A stretch of 64,000 bases of DNA. It comes from an uncultured Polaribacter sp. Lineage in GTDB: Bacteria > Bacteroidota > Bacteroidia > Flavobacteriales > Flavobacteriaceae. The notes below the pieces were generated by a model. It was not told the origin of the DNA. It did no database searches and saw only the letters and a list, made by a program, of their open reading frames with translations. The stretch lies in assembly GCF_947495205.1 (NCBI RefSeq), contig NZ_CANLXV010000003.1, forward strand, positions 62,001 to 126,000, written 5' to 3'. Position numbers and translations under genes: made by a program. Each line of letters opens with the position of its first letter. Position 1 is the stretch's first letter. Shown one piece after another: positions 46,592-55,248 of the stretch.

Positions 46592-47074
46592 TTGAAAGCA
46601 GTTACTATAAAACAATTAAAAGACGAATTATCTTATAAATCTGCAAATGAGTTAAAAGAGCTGTGTTTGCATTTGGCAAGATTTAAAAAAGAAAATAAAG
46701 AGCTACTAACGTACTTATTATTTGAATCTGCAGATGAAGAAGGCTATATAGCAACAATAAAAGAAGAGGTAGATGAACAGTTTGCTGCCATAAATACCTA
46801 TAGTTTTTATTATATTAGGAAAAGTATGCGTAAAATTTTAACTTCTATAAAAAAACACATTCGTTATTCTAAGAAGAAAGAAACAGAAGCAGAATTGTTG
46901 TTGTATTTCTGTAAAAAGTTGAAGGAATTTAAACCTTCAATAAAAAGAAGTATACAATTGCAAAATGTTTTTGATACACAACTAAGAATGTCAAAAAAAG
47001 CGATAGAAAAATTACATGAAGATTTACAATACGACTTTCAACTAGAAGTAGATAATTTATTAGAAGATGCATAA
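46592..47074 (+). CDS. Helical protein of unknown function (small pair, gene 1)
   Basis: 160 residues, TTG start at 46592. Mostly helical and basic (KELCLHLARFKKENKELL, KSMRKILTSIKKHIRYSKKK); no membrane segment or signal peptide, so cytoplasmic. I do not recognise a family. It overlaps the next gene by 8 bp, a strong sign of a two-gene unit. Coding potential is good: no competing frame and sensible composition throughout. Confidence 0.7.
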   Translation: MKAVTIKQLKDELSYKSANELKELCLHLARFKKENKELLTYLLFESADEEGYIATIKEEVDEQFAAINTYSFYYIRKSMRKILTSIKKHIRYSKKKETEAELLLYFCKKLKEFKPSIKRSIQLQNVFDTQLRMSKKAIEKLHEDLQYDFQLEVDNLLEDA

Positions 47075-47435
47075 GGAAAGACCAATTTTAGAAAATATTA
47101 TTAAAGAAAATATGTCTGTAACAGAAGTTTTTCAGAACAAAACTTTAAGACCTGTTATAAAAATGCAGCATCATTTGCTTATACAATCTTTTAAAAATTA
47201 CCTTTTTAAAAGAAAAATAGATTTTTCGACTTTAACAGATCAAAAGAAAAAAAGCAAGATTAAAGGTATTTTTACAAAAGATATCAATTATAAAAATTTT
47301 ACTTTAGGACTTATTGTAGGAGATTTTACTGCGGAAGAGTTTCATTTTTATGCTAATAATTCATCAGAAATAAATAGAAGAATATTACAAATAATTACAA
47401 AGCGCATACAAGATTCAATAAAAGAATTGCATTAA
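47067..47435 (+). CDS. Small helical protein (often mislabelled 'glyoxalase')
   Basis: 122 residues, ATG overlapping the end of gene 1. Core landmarks are TEVFQNKTLRPVIKMQHHLL and FHFYANNSSEINRRILQIIT, a pattern I associate with short flavobacterial proteins deposited as 'glyoxalase'. None of the metal-binding or VOC-fold features of real glyoxalases is visible, so I would not carry that name over. Function unknown; probably acts with the protein encoded just upstream. Confidence 0.75.
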   Translation: MHKERPILENIIKENMSVTEVFQNKTLRPVIKMQHHLLIQSFKNYLFKRKIDFSTLTDQKKKSKIKGIFTKDINYKNFTLGLIVGDFTAEEFHFYANNSSEINRRILQIITKRIQDSIKELH

Positions 47436-47462
47436 AAAAACCGTTGCTCCTCAGCAACGGTC
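47434..47462 (-). terminator. Terminator on the minus strand (end of terC transcript)
   Basis: ACCGTTGCT (47441-47449) pairs with AGCAACGGT (47454-47462). Read on the minus strand, a T-run follows the stem (the A-run at 47434-47440), so it ends transcripts coming from terC, about 205 bp past its stop. Confidence 0.7.
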
Positions 47463-47480
47463 TATCAATCAACCAAAAAA

Positions 47481-47531
47481 CTTCTTATGTTAAATAAACA
47501 GATCGCTTTAAAAATCTGTTTATAAGAAGTA
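47481..47531. other. Bulged hairpin between the small pair and terC
   Basis: ACTTCTTAT (47481-47489) pairs with ATAAGAAGT (47523-47531), and inside it AAACAGAT (47497-47504) pairs with ATCTGTTT (47515-47522), leaving a one-sided 7-base bulge. It lies in the 3' part of the terC transcript, upstream of the terminator. Function unknown; may be a small RNA or a processing site. Confidence 0.5.
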
Positions 47532-47667
47532 TTCTATTTTATTTACAATACAAAGATAGTTAATTATTGTTTAGTAATTATTATAAAAAGTTAAACAAAA
47601 CTTAAAAAACTCATAAAAAAGGAGCTATAGTAAAACTATAACTCTTTATATTTAAGTTGATAAGAAA

Positions 47668-48459
47668 TTATTTTTTAGCCAATAAATTCTTTTGATATTT
47701 TCCTTGCACAACATCAACAATAACTAAAATAGCAATTACAAAATAGAACGTTGTTTTGCTCATAGGTACAATTTCTTCTCCAAATATTTTAATGTGCGCT
47801 AAATGGCCACCTTCTGTAACCAGCATAATACCAACAATAAAAAGTATAAACAAACCTAAAACTTCATACATTCTGTTTTTAGCAAGAAAAACAGAAACTC
47901 TATCTGCCAAAAACAACATTAAAAGTCCGCTAGCAATTATGGCAATAGCCATAATTATAAAGGCAGTTGTGCTATTTTCTATTTCGCTAGTTAAGCCAAT
48001 TGCTGCTAAAATGGAATCAAAAGAAAAAACTAAATTCATAATAACAATACTTACAATTGCAGCATTTGCTGTTTTTTTTCCTCGTGTGTCAACCATTTCA
48101 GAGTTTTCTAAATTGGGTGTAGCAATCATATGCCAAATTTCTTTTATAGCTGTATAAATAATAAAACCACCACCAAAAAGTACGATAATACTATGGCCAT
48201 TAAAAGCAAATTTTATAACATCTTTTATGCCACCCGTTAAAAAGGCAAATGGCTCTTGAAAATAATCTATAATAGAAACCAATAAAAACAACAATACAAT
48301 TCTTAAAACAATGGCTACTAAAATTCCTACTTTTCTTACTCGTTTTTGCTCTGTTTCTGGTGCTTTCTTAGATTCTAAAGAGATGTATAATAAATTATCA
48401 AACCCTAAAACGGCTTGTAACATTACTAACATTAATAAGGTAAATATGTTTTCTAACAT
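47668..48459 (-). CDS. TerC-family integral membrane protein
   Basis: 263 residues, about seven membrane segments. TerC signatures: MLQAVLGFDNLLYISLESKK (acidic Asp in the membrane, F-D-N), RIVLLFLLVSII, and IVIMNLVFSFDSILAAIGL with the second F-D-S. TerC proteins are linked to metal ion (manganese) export and tellurite resistance. No other ter genes are near, so a housekeeping metal role is likelier than a Ter operon. Full -33/-7 promoter upstream; terminator at 47434-47462. Confidence 0.92.
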   Translation of the reverse strand: MLENIFTLLMLVMLQAVLGFDNLLYISLESKKAPETEQKRVRKVGILVAIVLRIVLLFLLVSIIDYFQEPFAFLTGGIKDVIKFAFNGHSIIVLFGGGFIIYTAIKEIWHMIATPNLENSEMVDTRGKKTANAAIVSIVIMNLVFSFDSILAAIGLTSEIENSTTAFIIMAIAIIASGLLMLFLADRVSVFLAKNRMYEVLGLFILFIVGIMLVTEGGHLAHIKIFGEEIVPMSKTTFYFVIAILVIVDVVQGKYQKNLLAKK

Positions 48460-48484
48460 TTTATATTTTTTTAGTTGAAGTTTT

Positions 48485-48515
48485 CAAAGGTATTTTTAAA
48501 GAATGTATTTTGCAA
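48485..48515 (-). promoter_or_regulatory. Complete Bacteroidota-type promoter of terC
   Basis: On the minus strand: TTG (48515-48513), a 20-bp spacer, then TACCTTTG (48492-48485). This matches the TTG/TAnnTTTG consensus; the leader to the ATG is about 25 bp. Confidence 0.6.
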
Positions 48516-48551
48516 TTTTTATTTTATATAGTTTTAAGGTTATCTTTTTAG

Positions 48552-49316
48552 TTATAATAAATATTTCCATAAAATTCTTAGACTTACAAAAGCTATTAAA
48601 ACTGCCGTTGCTTTTTTAAGTTGAATGGGCGTAAAAAAATTAGTACTAAATCTACTACCTATTTGTCCGCCAATAAAAACAGTTATTAATAAAACTCCGG
48701 TTAAACTCCAATCTACATAAAAGTTTATGTTCGCGTATTGCCCAATTAAACCAGCAATAGAATTCACTAAAATAAAAACACTGGCAGTGGCTGCAATTTT
48801 TTTGGGCGTATTCCATTTTGTAAAGTGTAAAAGAGGTGCTAAAAATACGCCTCCACCAATGCCAACCATTCCAGAAATAAAACCAATAAATCCGCCAAAA
48901 CCACTATTTACAATTTTGTTTTGGTTTATGGTGTTATTAGGTTTTGTACTATTTTTTTTAGAAAACCACATGGTTAATGCAGCAAAAAGTAAGGTAAAGC
49001 CCAATAAAATGAAAAAGAAATTTTGACTAATTAATAATTTTCCACCTAAAAAAGAAAAAGGGATGCTAAAGAAAACTAACGGAATTATTTTTTTCCATTC
49101 AATCTCTTTTTGTCTATGAAATAAAAAAACATTTCCAGAAACCACTACAATATTACACAATAAAGAAGTTGCTCTAATTTGTGTAAAAGCAATTCCTGTT
49201 AAAGCTAAAATTGCTAAATAACTAGAACCACCGCCAAAACCCACAGCAGCATATAAAATAGCAATAAAAAAAAAGGAAACTATAATTGGCCAAAATTGAA
49301 GAAAAACTTCAAACAT
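48552..49316 (-). CDS. TauE/SafE-family anion exporter
   Basis: 254 residues with eight hydrophobic segments. It shows the family's repeated half-motif: YAAVGFGGGSSYLAILALTG in the first half and FIGFISGMVGIGGGVFLAP in the second. Members export sulfite, sulfoacetate or related anions; the substrate here is unknown. It lies 92 bp upstream of terC on the same strand, with terC having its own promoter, so they may be separate units. Confidence 0.92.
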   Translation of the reverse strand: MFEVFLQFWPIIVSFFFIAILYAAVGFGGGSSYLAILALTGIAFTQIRATSLLCNIVVVSGNVFLFHRQKEIEWKKIIPLVFFSIPFSFLGGKLLISQNFFFILLGFTLLFAALTMWFSKKNSTKPNNTINQNKIVNSGFGGFIGFISGMVGIGGGVFLAPLLHFTKWNTPKKIAATASVFILVNSIAGLIGQYANINFYVDWSLTGVLLITVFIGGQIGSRFSTNFFTPIQLKKATAVLIAFVSLRILWKYLL

Positions 49317-49393
49317 ATATCGATTTTTGGTAAAACTAATTTACAAAGCTTAATGGCAATATATTAGTAAATAATTAAAATTTGTTAATTGTT

Positions 49394-50359
49394 TTAGTCA
49401 GCTATAGCTTTAATATTTTTTACAATAAAAACGTAATCTTGATAGTCTCCATTTTTAGCTTCCTCAAAACAGACCAAGTATTCGTTTGCTATTTTATTTC
49501 CCGTTTTGTCTTTAACTTCATAAATTCTAACTGCATGAGCCGCCTTTTTTTTATGGTAGCGTTTGTTATATTTGTCTTGAGAATATGCTGTATGTGACGG
49601 ACTAGTGGTATAAAAACCAAATTTACTTTGTTCGGGATTAAAACTAGTTTTACCCACTAAAAGTTTAGGGTGTAACGTTTGATGTTCTGGGTAATTTTTA
49701 GAACCTGCTAAAATACCAACTTCGTGTTTTTTTACAACATCATTATCTCTAGTATAATAACCAAAAGGGAGTTTAAAAGCAGGACTGTATCTAGCTATAG
49801 GTACCATTTTTACAGCTTTATTACCTGCTTTTACAAATAATGTTTGTGACAGTTCATCACCCTGTAACTTAGGGTTTGTAGTGTTAGATAAACCAGACCA
49901 GCCTAAATTAATATTATAATCCAGCAATTGAACAATATCGTACAAAGGTGGTTCATTTTTTCCTTCTAAAGCTTTGGTGCTTAATCCTCTTAATTTATAT
50001 ACTATTTCTTTTTGATTTTTAAAATTTAAAATAAGAGAGTCTTTAACTGCACCAATAAAATTTTGTTGGGGTTGAAAATTAATTGTGAGTATGATAGATT
50101 TTTTTTCACCAGTTGGAATCAATTTTATTTTCCAAAAATCTTTGTGAGTTCCTTTTACCTCAGATGAAATAAGTGCCACCTCTTTTTTGTTGGATGTAAA
50201 AAAAATGGTGTCTGTTTTACTAGTATTTCCCTTAATTGCAGAAAGTAAAATTGTTTTACTAGTTGCAGATTGAAATATCTTTTGATAAGATTTACACGAA
50301 AACAAAAAAGTAAACCCCAGAAAAACCAAAGTAGAAAGAGATAATTTAAAACGTTTCAT
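49394..50359 (-). CDS. Lipoprotein of unknown function with C-terminal 'DYxDYVF' domain
   Basis: 321 residues from the ATG at 50359, chosen over a start 63 bp upstream because it gives a lipobox (TFLFS-C). The middle part has beta-rich stretches and an S-G-L-S-N-T-T loop. The end (EYLVCFEEAKNGDYQDYVFIVKN) resembles the Ca-binding beta domains of other Bacteroidota surface proteins (DUF4114-like). Probably surface or outer-membrane anchored; function unknown. Confidence 0.82.
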   Translation of the reverse strand: MKRFKLSLSTLVFLGFTFLFSCKSYQKIFQSATSKTILLSAIKGNTSKTDTIFFTSNKKEVALISSEVKGTHKDFWKIKLIPTGEKKSIILTINFQPQQNFIGAVKDSLILNFKNQKEIVYKLRGLSTKALEGKNEPPLYDIVQLLDYNINLGWSGLSNTTNPKLQGDELSQTLFVKAGNKAVKMVPIARYSPAFKLPFGYYTRDNDVVKKHEVGILAGSKNYPEHQTLHPKLLVGKTSFNPEQSKFGFYTTSPSHTAYSQDKYNKRYHKKKAAHAVRIYEVKDKTGNKIANEYLVCFEEAKNGDYQDYVFIVKNIKAIAD

Positions 50360-50505
50360 AAGAAATATTGATGTTGTAATAAATAAAGATTCGTTTAGTA
50401 AAATTGAAAAAAAAAAAGACAAACTTTAAAGATTAAACAATAAATTTTATCTTGCTGATAAATTTACTTTTTTCCATTAACTATTATTACGCAATTAACT
50501 AAAAA

Positions 50506-52413
50506 ATGAGCAATTATCACATAAAACATATAGAAGAATATTATAAAGTATATCGAAAATCTGTAAGAGAACCAGAAAATTTTTGGGAAGAAATAGCAGA
50601 AGAACATTTTTTATGGCGTAAAAAATGGGACAACGTTTTAGATTGGGATTTTGCTAAACCTCAAGTAAAATGGTTTGAAGGTGCAAAATTAAACATAACA
50701 GAAAATTGTATAGACAGGCATTTAACCACAAGAGGAGATAAAACCGCCATTTTATTTGAACCAAATAATCCTAAAGAAGCGGCAGAACACATTACCTACA
50801 AACAATTGCACACAAGAGTAAATCAGTTTGCCAATGTTTTAAAAGAAAACGGAATTAAAAAAGGAGATAGAGTTTGTATTTATGTGCCTATGATTCCAGA
50901 ATTGGCAATTGCAACATTAGCCTGTGCAAGAATTGGAGCCATTCATTCTGTTGTTTTCGCAGGTTTTTCATCAACAGCATTAGCCACAAGAATAAACGAT
51001 TGTGATTGTAAAATGGTTATTACTTCAGATGGTTCTTTTAGAGGAGCAAAAACAATCGATTTAAAAGGAATTGTAGATGAAGCTTTAGAAAATTGTTCTG
51101 GAGTAGAAACAGTTTTAGTTGCAAAAAGAATCAATACTAATATAACAATGAAACCTGGCAGAGACAAATGGTTACAACCTTTGTTAAACAATGCATCAAA
51201 AGAATGTGTGGCAGAAATAATGGATGCAGAAGCCCCATTATTTATATTATATACTTCTGGTTCTACAGGCAAACCAAAAGGTATGGTGCACACCACAGCA
51301 GGTTATATGGTATATACAGCATACACTTTTAAAAACGCATTTCAATATAGAGAAAACGATGTCTATTGGTGCACAGCAGATATTGGTTGGATTACTGGGC
51401 ATTCTTACATTGTCTATGGACCTTTAGCAAACGGGGCAACAACCGTTTTATTTGAAGGAGTACCAAGTTACCCAGATTTTGGTAGATTTTGGGAAATTAT
51501 AGAAAAGCACAAAGTAAATCAATTTTACACAGCACCAACAGCCATTAGAGCTTTGGCAAAACACGGCTCCACACTTGTAGATAAATACAATTTAACTTCT
51601 TTAAAAGTACTAGGTTCCGTTGGAGAACCTATAAACGAAGAAGCTTGGCATTGGTATAATGATAATATTGGTAAAAACAAAAGCCCAATTATAGATACTT
51701 GGTGGCAAACAGAAACTGGCGGAATGATGATTACACCAATTCCTTACGTAACTGCCACAAAACCAACCTATGCAACACTGCCATTTATTGGTGTACAACC
51801 TTGTTTAATGGACGAAAACGGACAAGAACTAAAAGGCAATCAAGTAGAAGGTAGGTTGTGCATAAAACACCCTTGGCCAAGTATTGCAAGAACCATTTGG
51901 GGAAATCACGAGCGTTATAAAGAAACCTATTTTTCCGCTTATAAAAACATGTATTTTACAGGCGATGGCGCGTTAAGAGATGAAGTTGGTTATTACAGAA
52001 TTACAGGTAGAGTAGATGATGTAATTATTGTTTCTGGCCACAATTTAGGAACTGCACCAATAGAAGACGCCATAAATGAGCATCCTGCAGTTGCAGAATC
52101 TGCCATTGTAGGTTTTCCTCATGATATAAAAGGAAGTGCTTTGTATGGTTATGTAATTTTAAAAGACACCGGAGAAAGCAGAAATCACGATAATTTGCGC
52201 AAAGAAATCAACCAAATAATCACAGAACATATTGGTCCAATTGCAAAATTAGATAAAATTCAGTTTTCAGAAGGCTTGCCAAAAACACGTTCAGGAAAAA
52301 TTATGAGACGTATTTTACGTAAAATAGCGTGTAATCAAATGGATAATTTAGGCGATACCAGCACACTTTTAAATCCAGAAGTTGTGCACAGTATTATAGA
52401 TAAAAGATTATAA
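50506..52413 (+). CDS. acs: Acetyl-CoA synthetase
   Basis: 635 residues, typical of AMP-forming acetate-CoA ligases. Motifs: the P-loop-like YTSGSTGKPKGMVHT near residue 249, VYWCTADIGWITGHSYIVYG, DTWWQTETGGMMITP, the hinge GRVDDVIIVSGHNLG, and Lys598 in KTRSGKIMRR, the lysine that is acetylated to switch the enzyme off. It activates acetate for the TCA and glyoxylate routes. Monocistronic with a terminator. Confidence 0.98.
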   Translation: MSNYHIKHIEEYYKVYRKSVREPENFWEEIAEEHFLWRKKWDNVLDWDFAKPQVKWFEGAKLNITENCIDRHLTTRGDKTAILFEPNNPKEAAEHITYKQLHTRVNQFANVLKENGIKKGDRVCIYVPMIPELAIATLACARIGAIHSVVFAGFSSTALATRINDCDCKMVITSDGSFRGAKTIDLKGIVDEALENCSGVETVLVAKRINTNITMKPGRDKWLQPLLNNASKECVAEIMDAEAPLFILYTSGSTGKPKGMVHTTAGYMVYTAYTFKNAFQYRENDVYWCTADIGWITGHSYIVYGPLANGATTVLFEGVPSYPDFGRFWEIIEKHKVNQFYTAPTAIRALAKHGSTLVDKYNLTSLKVLGSVGEPINEEAWHWYNDNIGKNKSPIIDTWWQTETGGMMITPIPYVTATKPTYATLPFIGVQPCLMDENGQELKGNQVEGRLCIKHPWPSIARTIWGNHERYKETYFSAYKNMYFTGDGALRDEVGYYRITGRVDDVIIVSGHNLGTAPIEDAINEHPAVAESAIVGFPHDIKGSALYGYVILKDTGESRNHDNLRKEINQIITEHIGPIAKLDKIQFSEGLPKTRSGKIMRRILRKIACNQMDNLGDTSTLLNPEVVHSIIDKRL

Positions 52414-52429
52414 ATTTTAAAAAGAAAAC

Positions 52430-52468
52430 AAACCTCAAAGAATATAATTTATTTTCTGAGGTTTTTTT
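52430..52468 (+). terminator. Terminator of acs
   Basis: AAACCTCA (52430-52437) pairs with TGAGGTTT (52457-52464) over an AT-rich loop, then a T-run that merges with the start of the dispersed element. Confidence 0.75.
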
Positions 52469-52660
52469 AGAAGCTATTTCCCGCTTTTCGTTGCAATCTT
52501 TTTTTATGCTATTTTGTAAAAGTCATTGCGAGTTTACGAAGCAATCTTTCTATTTAAAGCAGATTACTTCAATCGTCCCTCATTCGTAATGACACTTCTA
52601 AAAAATAAAAAAAAAGGATTTACACTGCAATCGGGGCTAAGTCCGTTTGCAAGCTTTTAT
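52463..52660 (+). repeat. Dispersed element 'GAAGCTATTTCCCGC ... GCAATCGGGGCTA', copy 2
   Basis: Same outer arms as the copy at 22421-22531 (AGAAGCTATTTCCCGCTTTTC at 52468-52488; CACTGCAATCGGGGCTA at 52623-52639), but the middle here is a different insert of about 100 bp containing a GTCATTGCGA palindrome. Like copy 1 it directly follows a gene's terminator region. Confidence 0.85.
52522..52593. repeat. GTCATTRCGA element, copy 2, nested in the dispersed element
   Basis: Outer arms GTCATTGC (52522-52529) and GTAATGAC (52586-52593), one mismatch; inner arms GAAGCAATCT (52538-52547) and AGATTACTTC (52561-52570). Same family as 35242-35311. It splits the arms of the other element, so it is the younger insertion. 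Confidence 0.75.
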
Positions 52661-52753
52661 CAATTTATTATTGTTTTGGTTTTATTAAAAACGTTTTTTT
52701 TTTTTGAGATTTGGTTCAACTCATAATTTAAAATATTCACAAAAAAATATCAA

Positions 52754-52876
52754 ATGAAGAAATTAATGACAATTTATCAAGAGAATTCAAAATTGTATAA
52801 AACCCTATCAATTTTTGGCTTGTATATTGGAGCCATAGTAATGTTTTATTTATTGATTAGAGGAAAGGTTTCATAA
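52754..52876 (+). CDS. 40-residue single-helix membrane peptide
   Basis: ATG 52754 to TAA 52876. A hydrophilic, basic start (MKKLMTIYQENSKLYKTL) is followed by one membrane helix (FGLYIGAIVMFYLLI) and a short basic end (RGKVS). Too short to recognise a family. Support: a clean positive-inside topology and a good terminator 55 bp downstream. Chance occurrence cannot be excluded in AT-rich DNA. Confidence 0.5.
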   Translation: MKKLMTIYQENSKLYKTLSIFGLYIGAIVMFYLLIRGKVS

Positions 52877-52931
52877 AGAGTTTTATATCTTCCTAAAAAA
52901 TATTAAATATTACCAATAAAATGTACTTTTC

Positions 52932-52967
52932 AGACCTCATAGGTTTTTAAAACCTGTGAGGTCTTTT
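52932..52967 (+). terminator. Terminator after the 40-residue ORF
   Basis: AGACCTCATAGGTTT (52932-52946) pairs with AAACCTGTGAGGTCT (52950-52964), one wobble pair, loop TTA, then a T-run. Its presence supports a real transcript from the small ORF upstream. Confidence 0.85.
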
Positions 52968-52976
52968 ATTTTATCT

Positions 52977-52984
52977 TAACTTTG
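52977..52984 (+). promoter_or_regulatory. Candidate -7 box for the ABC exporter
   Basis: TAACTTTG matches TAnnTTTG, 50 bp before the ATG at 53035, just after the terminator. Confidence 0.4.
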
Positions 52985-53034
52985 TAATTATGTCGGTATT
53001 CATTCAATGGCATATAAATTGACAAATACAATTC

Positions 53035-54801
53035 ATGCAACACTTAAAAGAATCTAAAAAAAGTAAAACCAAACCCAAAGTAACCTTAAAACAAGCGTTT
53101 AAAACCATTATTTGGCCAAGGCGAAATTTGGTATTTATTGGTTTAATTTTAATAATTATTAGAAGTTTATCGGGTTTTGTATTGCCATTACAAAGTAAAG
53201 TTTTGTTAGATGAGGTTGTGCCTAACAAAGATTTTAACCAATTGTATCTTGTAATTGGTGTAGTAATTGCTGCCATTTTGGTGCAAGCAATTACATCATT
53301 TTTACTTACAAAAATATTAAGTATTCAAGCACAATATTTAATATCAGAATTAAGAGCACAAGTACAAAAAAAGGTACTTACTTTACCCATTAGTTTTTTT
53401 GATAATACAAAATCTGGTGCTTTAGTTTCTAGAATAATGACAGATGTAGAAGGCGTAAGAAATTTAATTGGTACAGGTTTGGTACAACTTATTGGCGGTT
53501 CTTTTACTGCAATTTTAACCTTAGTAATTCTCTTAAAAATGAATGTGTGGATGACCGTTTTTACCTTCGTTCCATTATCTATATTTGGTTTAATTGCGTT
53601 AAAATCTTTCAAATACATTCGCCCAATTTTTAGAGCAAGAGGTAAAATAAATGCAGAAGTAAAAGGACGTTTAACAGAAACTTTAGGCGGCATTAGAGTT
53701 ATAAAAGCCTTTAATGCAGAAGCTCAAGAAACAGAAATTTTTGAAAAAGGCGTTGCAGAAATTTTTGTAAACGTTAAAAAAAGTATGACAGCCACTGCAA
53801 TCATGACCAGTTCTTCTACGTTTTTAATTGGTTTGGCAACTACAGGAGTAATGGGAATTGGCGGTTATTTTATGATGCAAGGAACCTTAACCTTTGGAGA
53901 TTTTGTACAGTTTACCTTTTTACTAGCCTTTATGGTGGCACCAATTGTACAAATGAGTAATATTGGGAGTCAGCTTACAGAAGCTTTGGCTGGTTTAGAC
54001 AGAACAGAAGAATTAATGAATTTACCAGCAGAAGAAGACGATAAAGACAGAACAATAGAACTAGAAAACATAAAAGGAACGCTAAGTTTTAAAAATGTGT
54101 CTTTTGCCTATGATGAAGGAAAGGAAGTATTACACAATATTAATTTTAACGTTCCTGCAGGTTCTGTAACAGCTTTAGTAGGCAGTTCTGGTTCAGGTAA
54201 ATCTACCATTGCAGGTTTATCTGCTACTTTTTTAAACCCAAAATCTGGCACAGTTACTATAGACAATCGTAATTTATCAAAAGTAAAATTAAATAGCTTT
54301 AGAAAACATTTGGGTGTAGTTTTACAAGACGAATTTTTATTTGAAGGAACCATAAGAGAAAATATTTTATTTCCAAGACCAAACGCAACAGAAAAAGAAT
54401 TGCAAAATGCTGTAAACGCGGCATATGTAAATGAATTTACAGATCGTTTTGAAAATGGTTTAGATACGTTAATAGGAGAAAGAGGTGTAAAGTTATCTGG
54501 CGGACAAAGACAACGTTTGGCAATTGCTAGAGCCATTTTAGCAAATCCAAAAATTATTATTTTAGATGAAGCCACTTCTAGTTTAGATACAGAAAGTGAA
54601 GCGTTAATACAAAAAAGTTTATCAGAATTAATTAAAGATAGAACTACCATTGTAATTGCGCACAGATTAAGTACTATTAAAAAAGCAGCTCAAATTTTAG
54701 TTATAGAAGCAGGTAAAATTGCAGAAAGAGGCACACACGAAGAGCTAATTGCAAAACAAGGCAGGTATTACGATTTGTACACCTATCAATCTAAGATTTA
54801 G
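53035..54801 (+). CDS. ABC exporter, MsbA/multidrug half-transporter type
   Basis: 588 residues: an N-terminal six-helix membrane domain (about 30-320) fused to an ATPase domain. Walker A GSSGSGKST, Q-loop VLQDEFLF, signature LSGGQRQRLAIA, Walker B IIILDEATSSLD and H-loop IAHRLST are all intact, so it works as a homodimer or with a partner. The lack of a conserved substrate mark leaves lipid A, lipid or drug export open. No second half-transporter gene is near, which favours a homodimer. Own promoter; followed by a repeat array. Confidence 0.93.
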   Translation: MQHLKESKKSKTKPKVTLKQAFKTIIWPRRNLVFIGLILIIIRSLSGFVLPLQSKVLLDEVVPNKDFNQLYLVIGVVIAAILVQAITSFLLTKILSIQAQYLISELRAQVQKKVLTLPISFFDNTKSGALVSRIMTDVEGVRNLIGTGLVQLIGGSFTAILTLVILLKMNVWMTVFTFVPLSIFGLIALKSFKYIRPIFRARGKINAEVKGRLTETLGGIRVIKAFNAEAQETEIFEKGVAEIFVNVKKSMTATAIMTSSSTFLIGLATTGVMGIGGYFMMQGTLTFGDFVQFTFLLAFMVAPIVQMSNIGSQLTEALAGLDRTEELMNLPAEEDDKDRTIELENIKGTLSFKNVSFAYDEGKEVLHNINFNVPAGSVTALVGSSGSGKSTIAGLSATFLNPKSGTVTIDNRNLSKVKLNSFRKHLGVVLQDEFLFEGTIRENILFPRPNATEKELQNAVNAAYVNEFTDRFENGLDTLIGERGVKLSGGQRQRLAIARAILANPKIIILDEATSSLDTESEALIQKSLSELIKDRTTIVIAHRLSTIKKAAQILVIEAGKIAERGTHEELIAKQGRYYDLYTYQSKI

Positions 54802-54814
54802 TGAAACTCAATTT

Positions 54815-55078
54815 TTAAAAGTTGCGAAGCAACGCATTAAAAATTGCAAGTTGAACAAATCCCGCCTTTCAGCGGGATCTTAATGTGGAGTTATCAAAAT
54901 TAATTTGCACTTTTTCTACGTGGTTTTTGCAAAGCAACGCATTAAAAATTGCAAGTTGAACAAATCCCGCTTTTTAGCGGGATTTTAATGTGGAGTTTTC
55001 AAAATTAATTTGAACATTTTTCAATGTGATTTTTGCAAAGCAACGCATTAAAAATTGCAAGTTGAACAAATCTTGATG
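54815..55078. repeat. 105-bp tandem array (2.5 copies) with hairpin
   Basis: The word CAACGCATTAAAAATTGCAA starts at 54830, 54935 and 55041, periods of 105 and 106 bp. Copies 1 and 2 each contain a CCCGC...GCGGG hairpin followed by a short T-run and then TGTGGAGTT(A/T)TCAAAATTAA; the third copy is cut short before the hairpin. Copies differ by a few substitutions, so the expansion is fairly recent. Confidence 0.9.
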
Positions 55079-55184
55079 ATTGGTTTGTTCTTTAAATTTA
55101 GATTTTAAAATTATAAATAAAAGGAACTAACACCGTTTTAGATTGTGAAATATCAGCAAAAAACGATTTAAATAAATATTTATC

Positions 55185-55192
55185 TATTTTTG
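55185..55192 (+). promoter_or_regulatory. Candidate -7 box for the DUF6503-like lipoprotein
   Basis: TATTTTTG matches TAnnTTTG, 56 bp before the ATG at 55249. No -33 element is clear. Confidence 0.35.
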
Positions 55193-55248
55193 TAAGCATT
55201 TCATTTTAAAATAGACTCTACGCAAATCAACTTAAAACAAATTCAAAC

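Larger units (their letters stand above)
54802..55248. other. 447-bp gap holding the 105-bp tandem array
   Basis: About 54815-55078 is the array described separately. The rest is AT-rich leader with a -7 box for the lipoprotein gene. No gene is visible. Confidence 0.7.

Noticed and set aside
47067..47435. Annotating the 122-residue protein as a glyoxalase
   Set aside because: None of the VOC-fold metal ligands or length features is visible; the name seems to be copied between databases.
47668..48459. Reading TerC as evidence of a Ter stress-response operon
   Set aside because: No TerD, TerZ or TerB-like genes nearby; stand-alone TerC proteins are common metal exporters.
54815..55078. CRISPR array in the 105-bp tandem repeat
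   Set aside because: Spacers are not unique and the unit is far too long; no cas genes.
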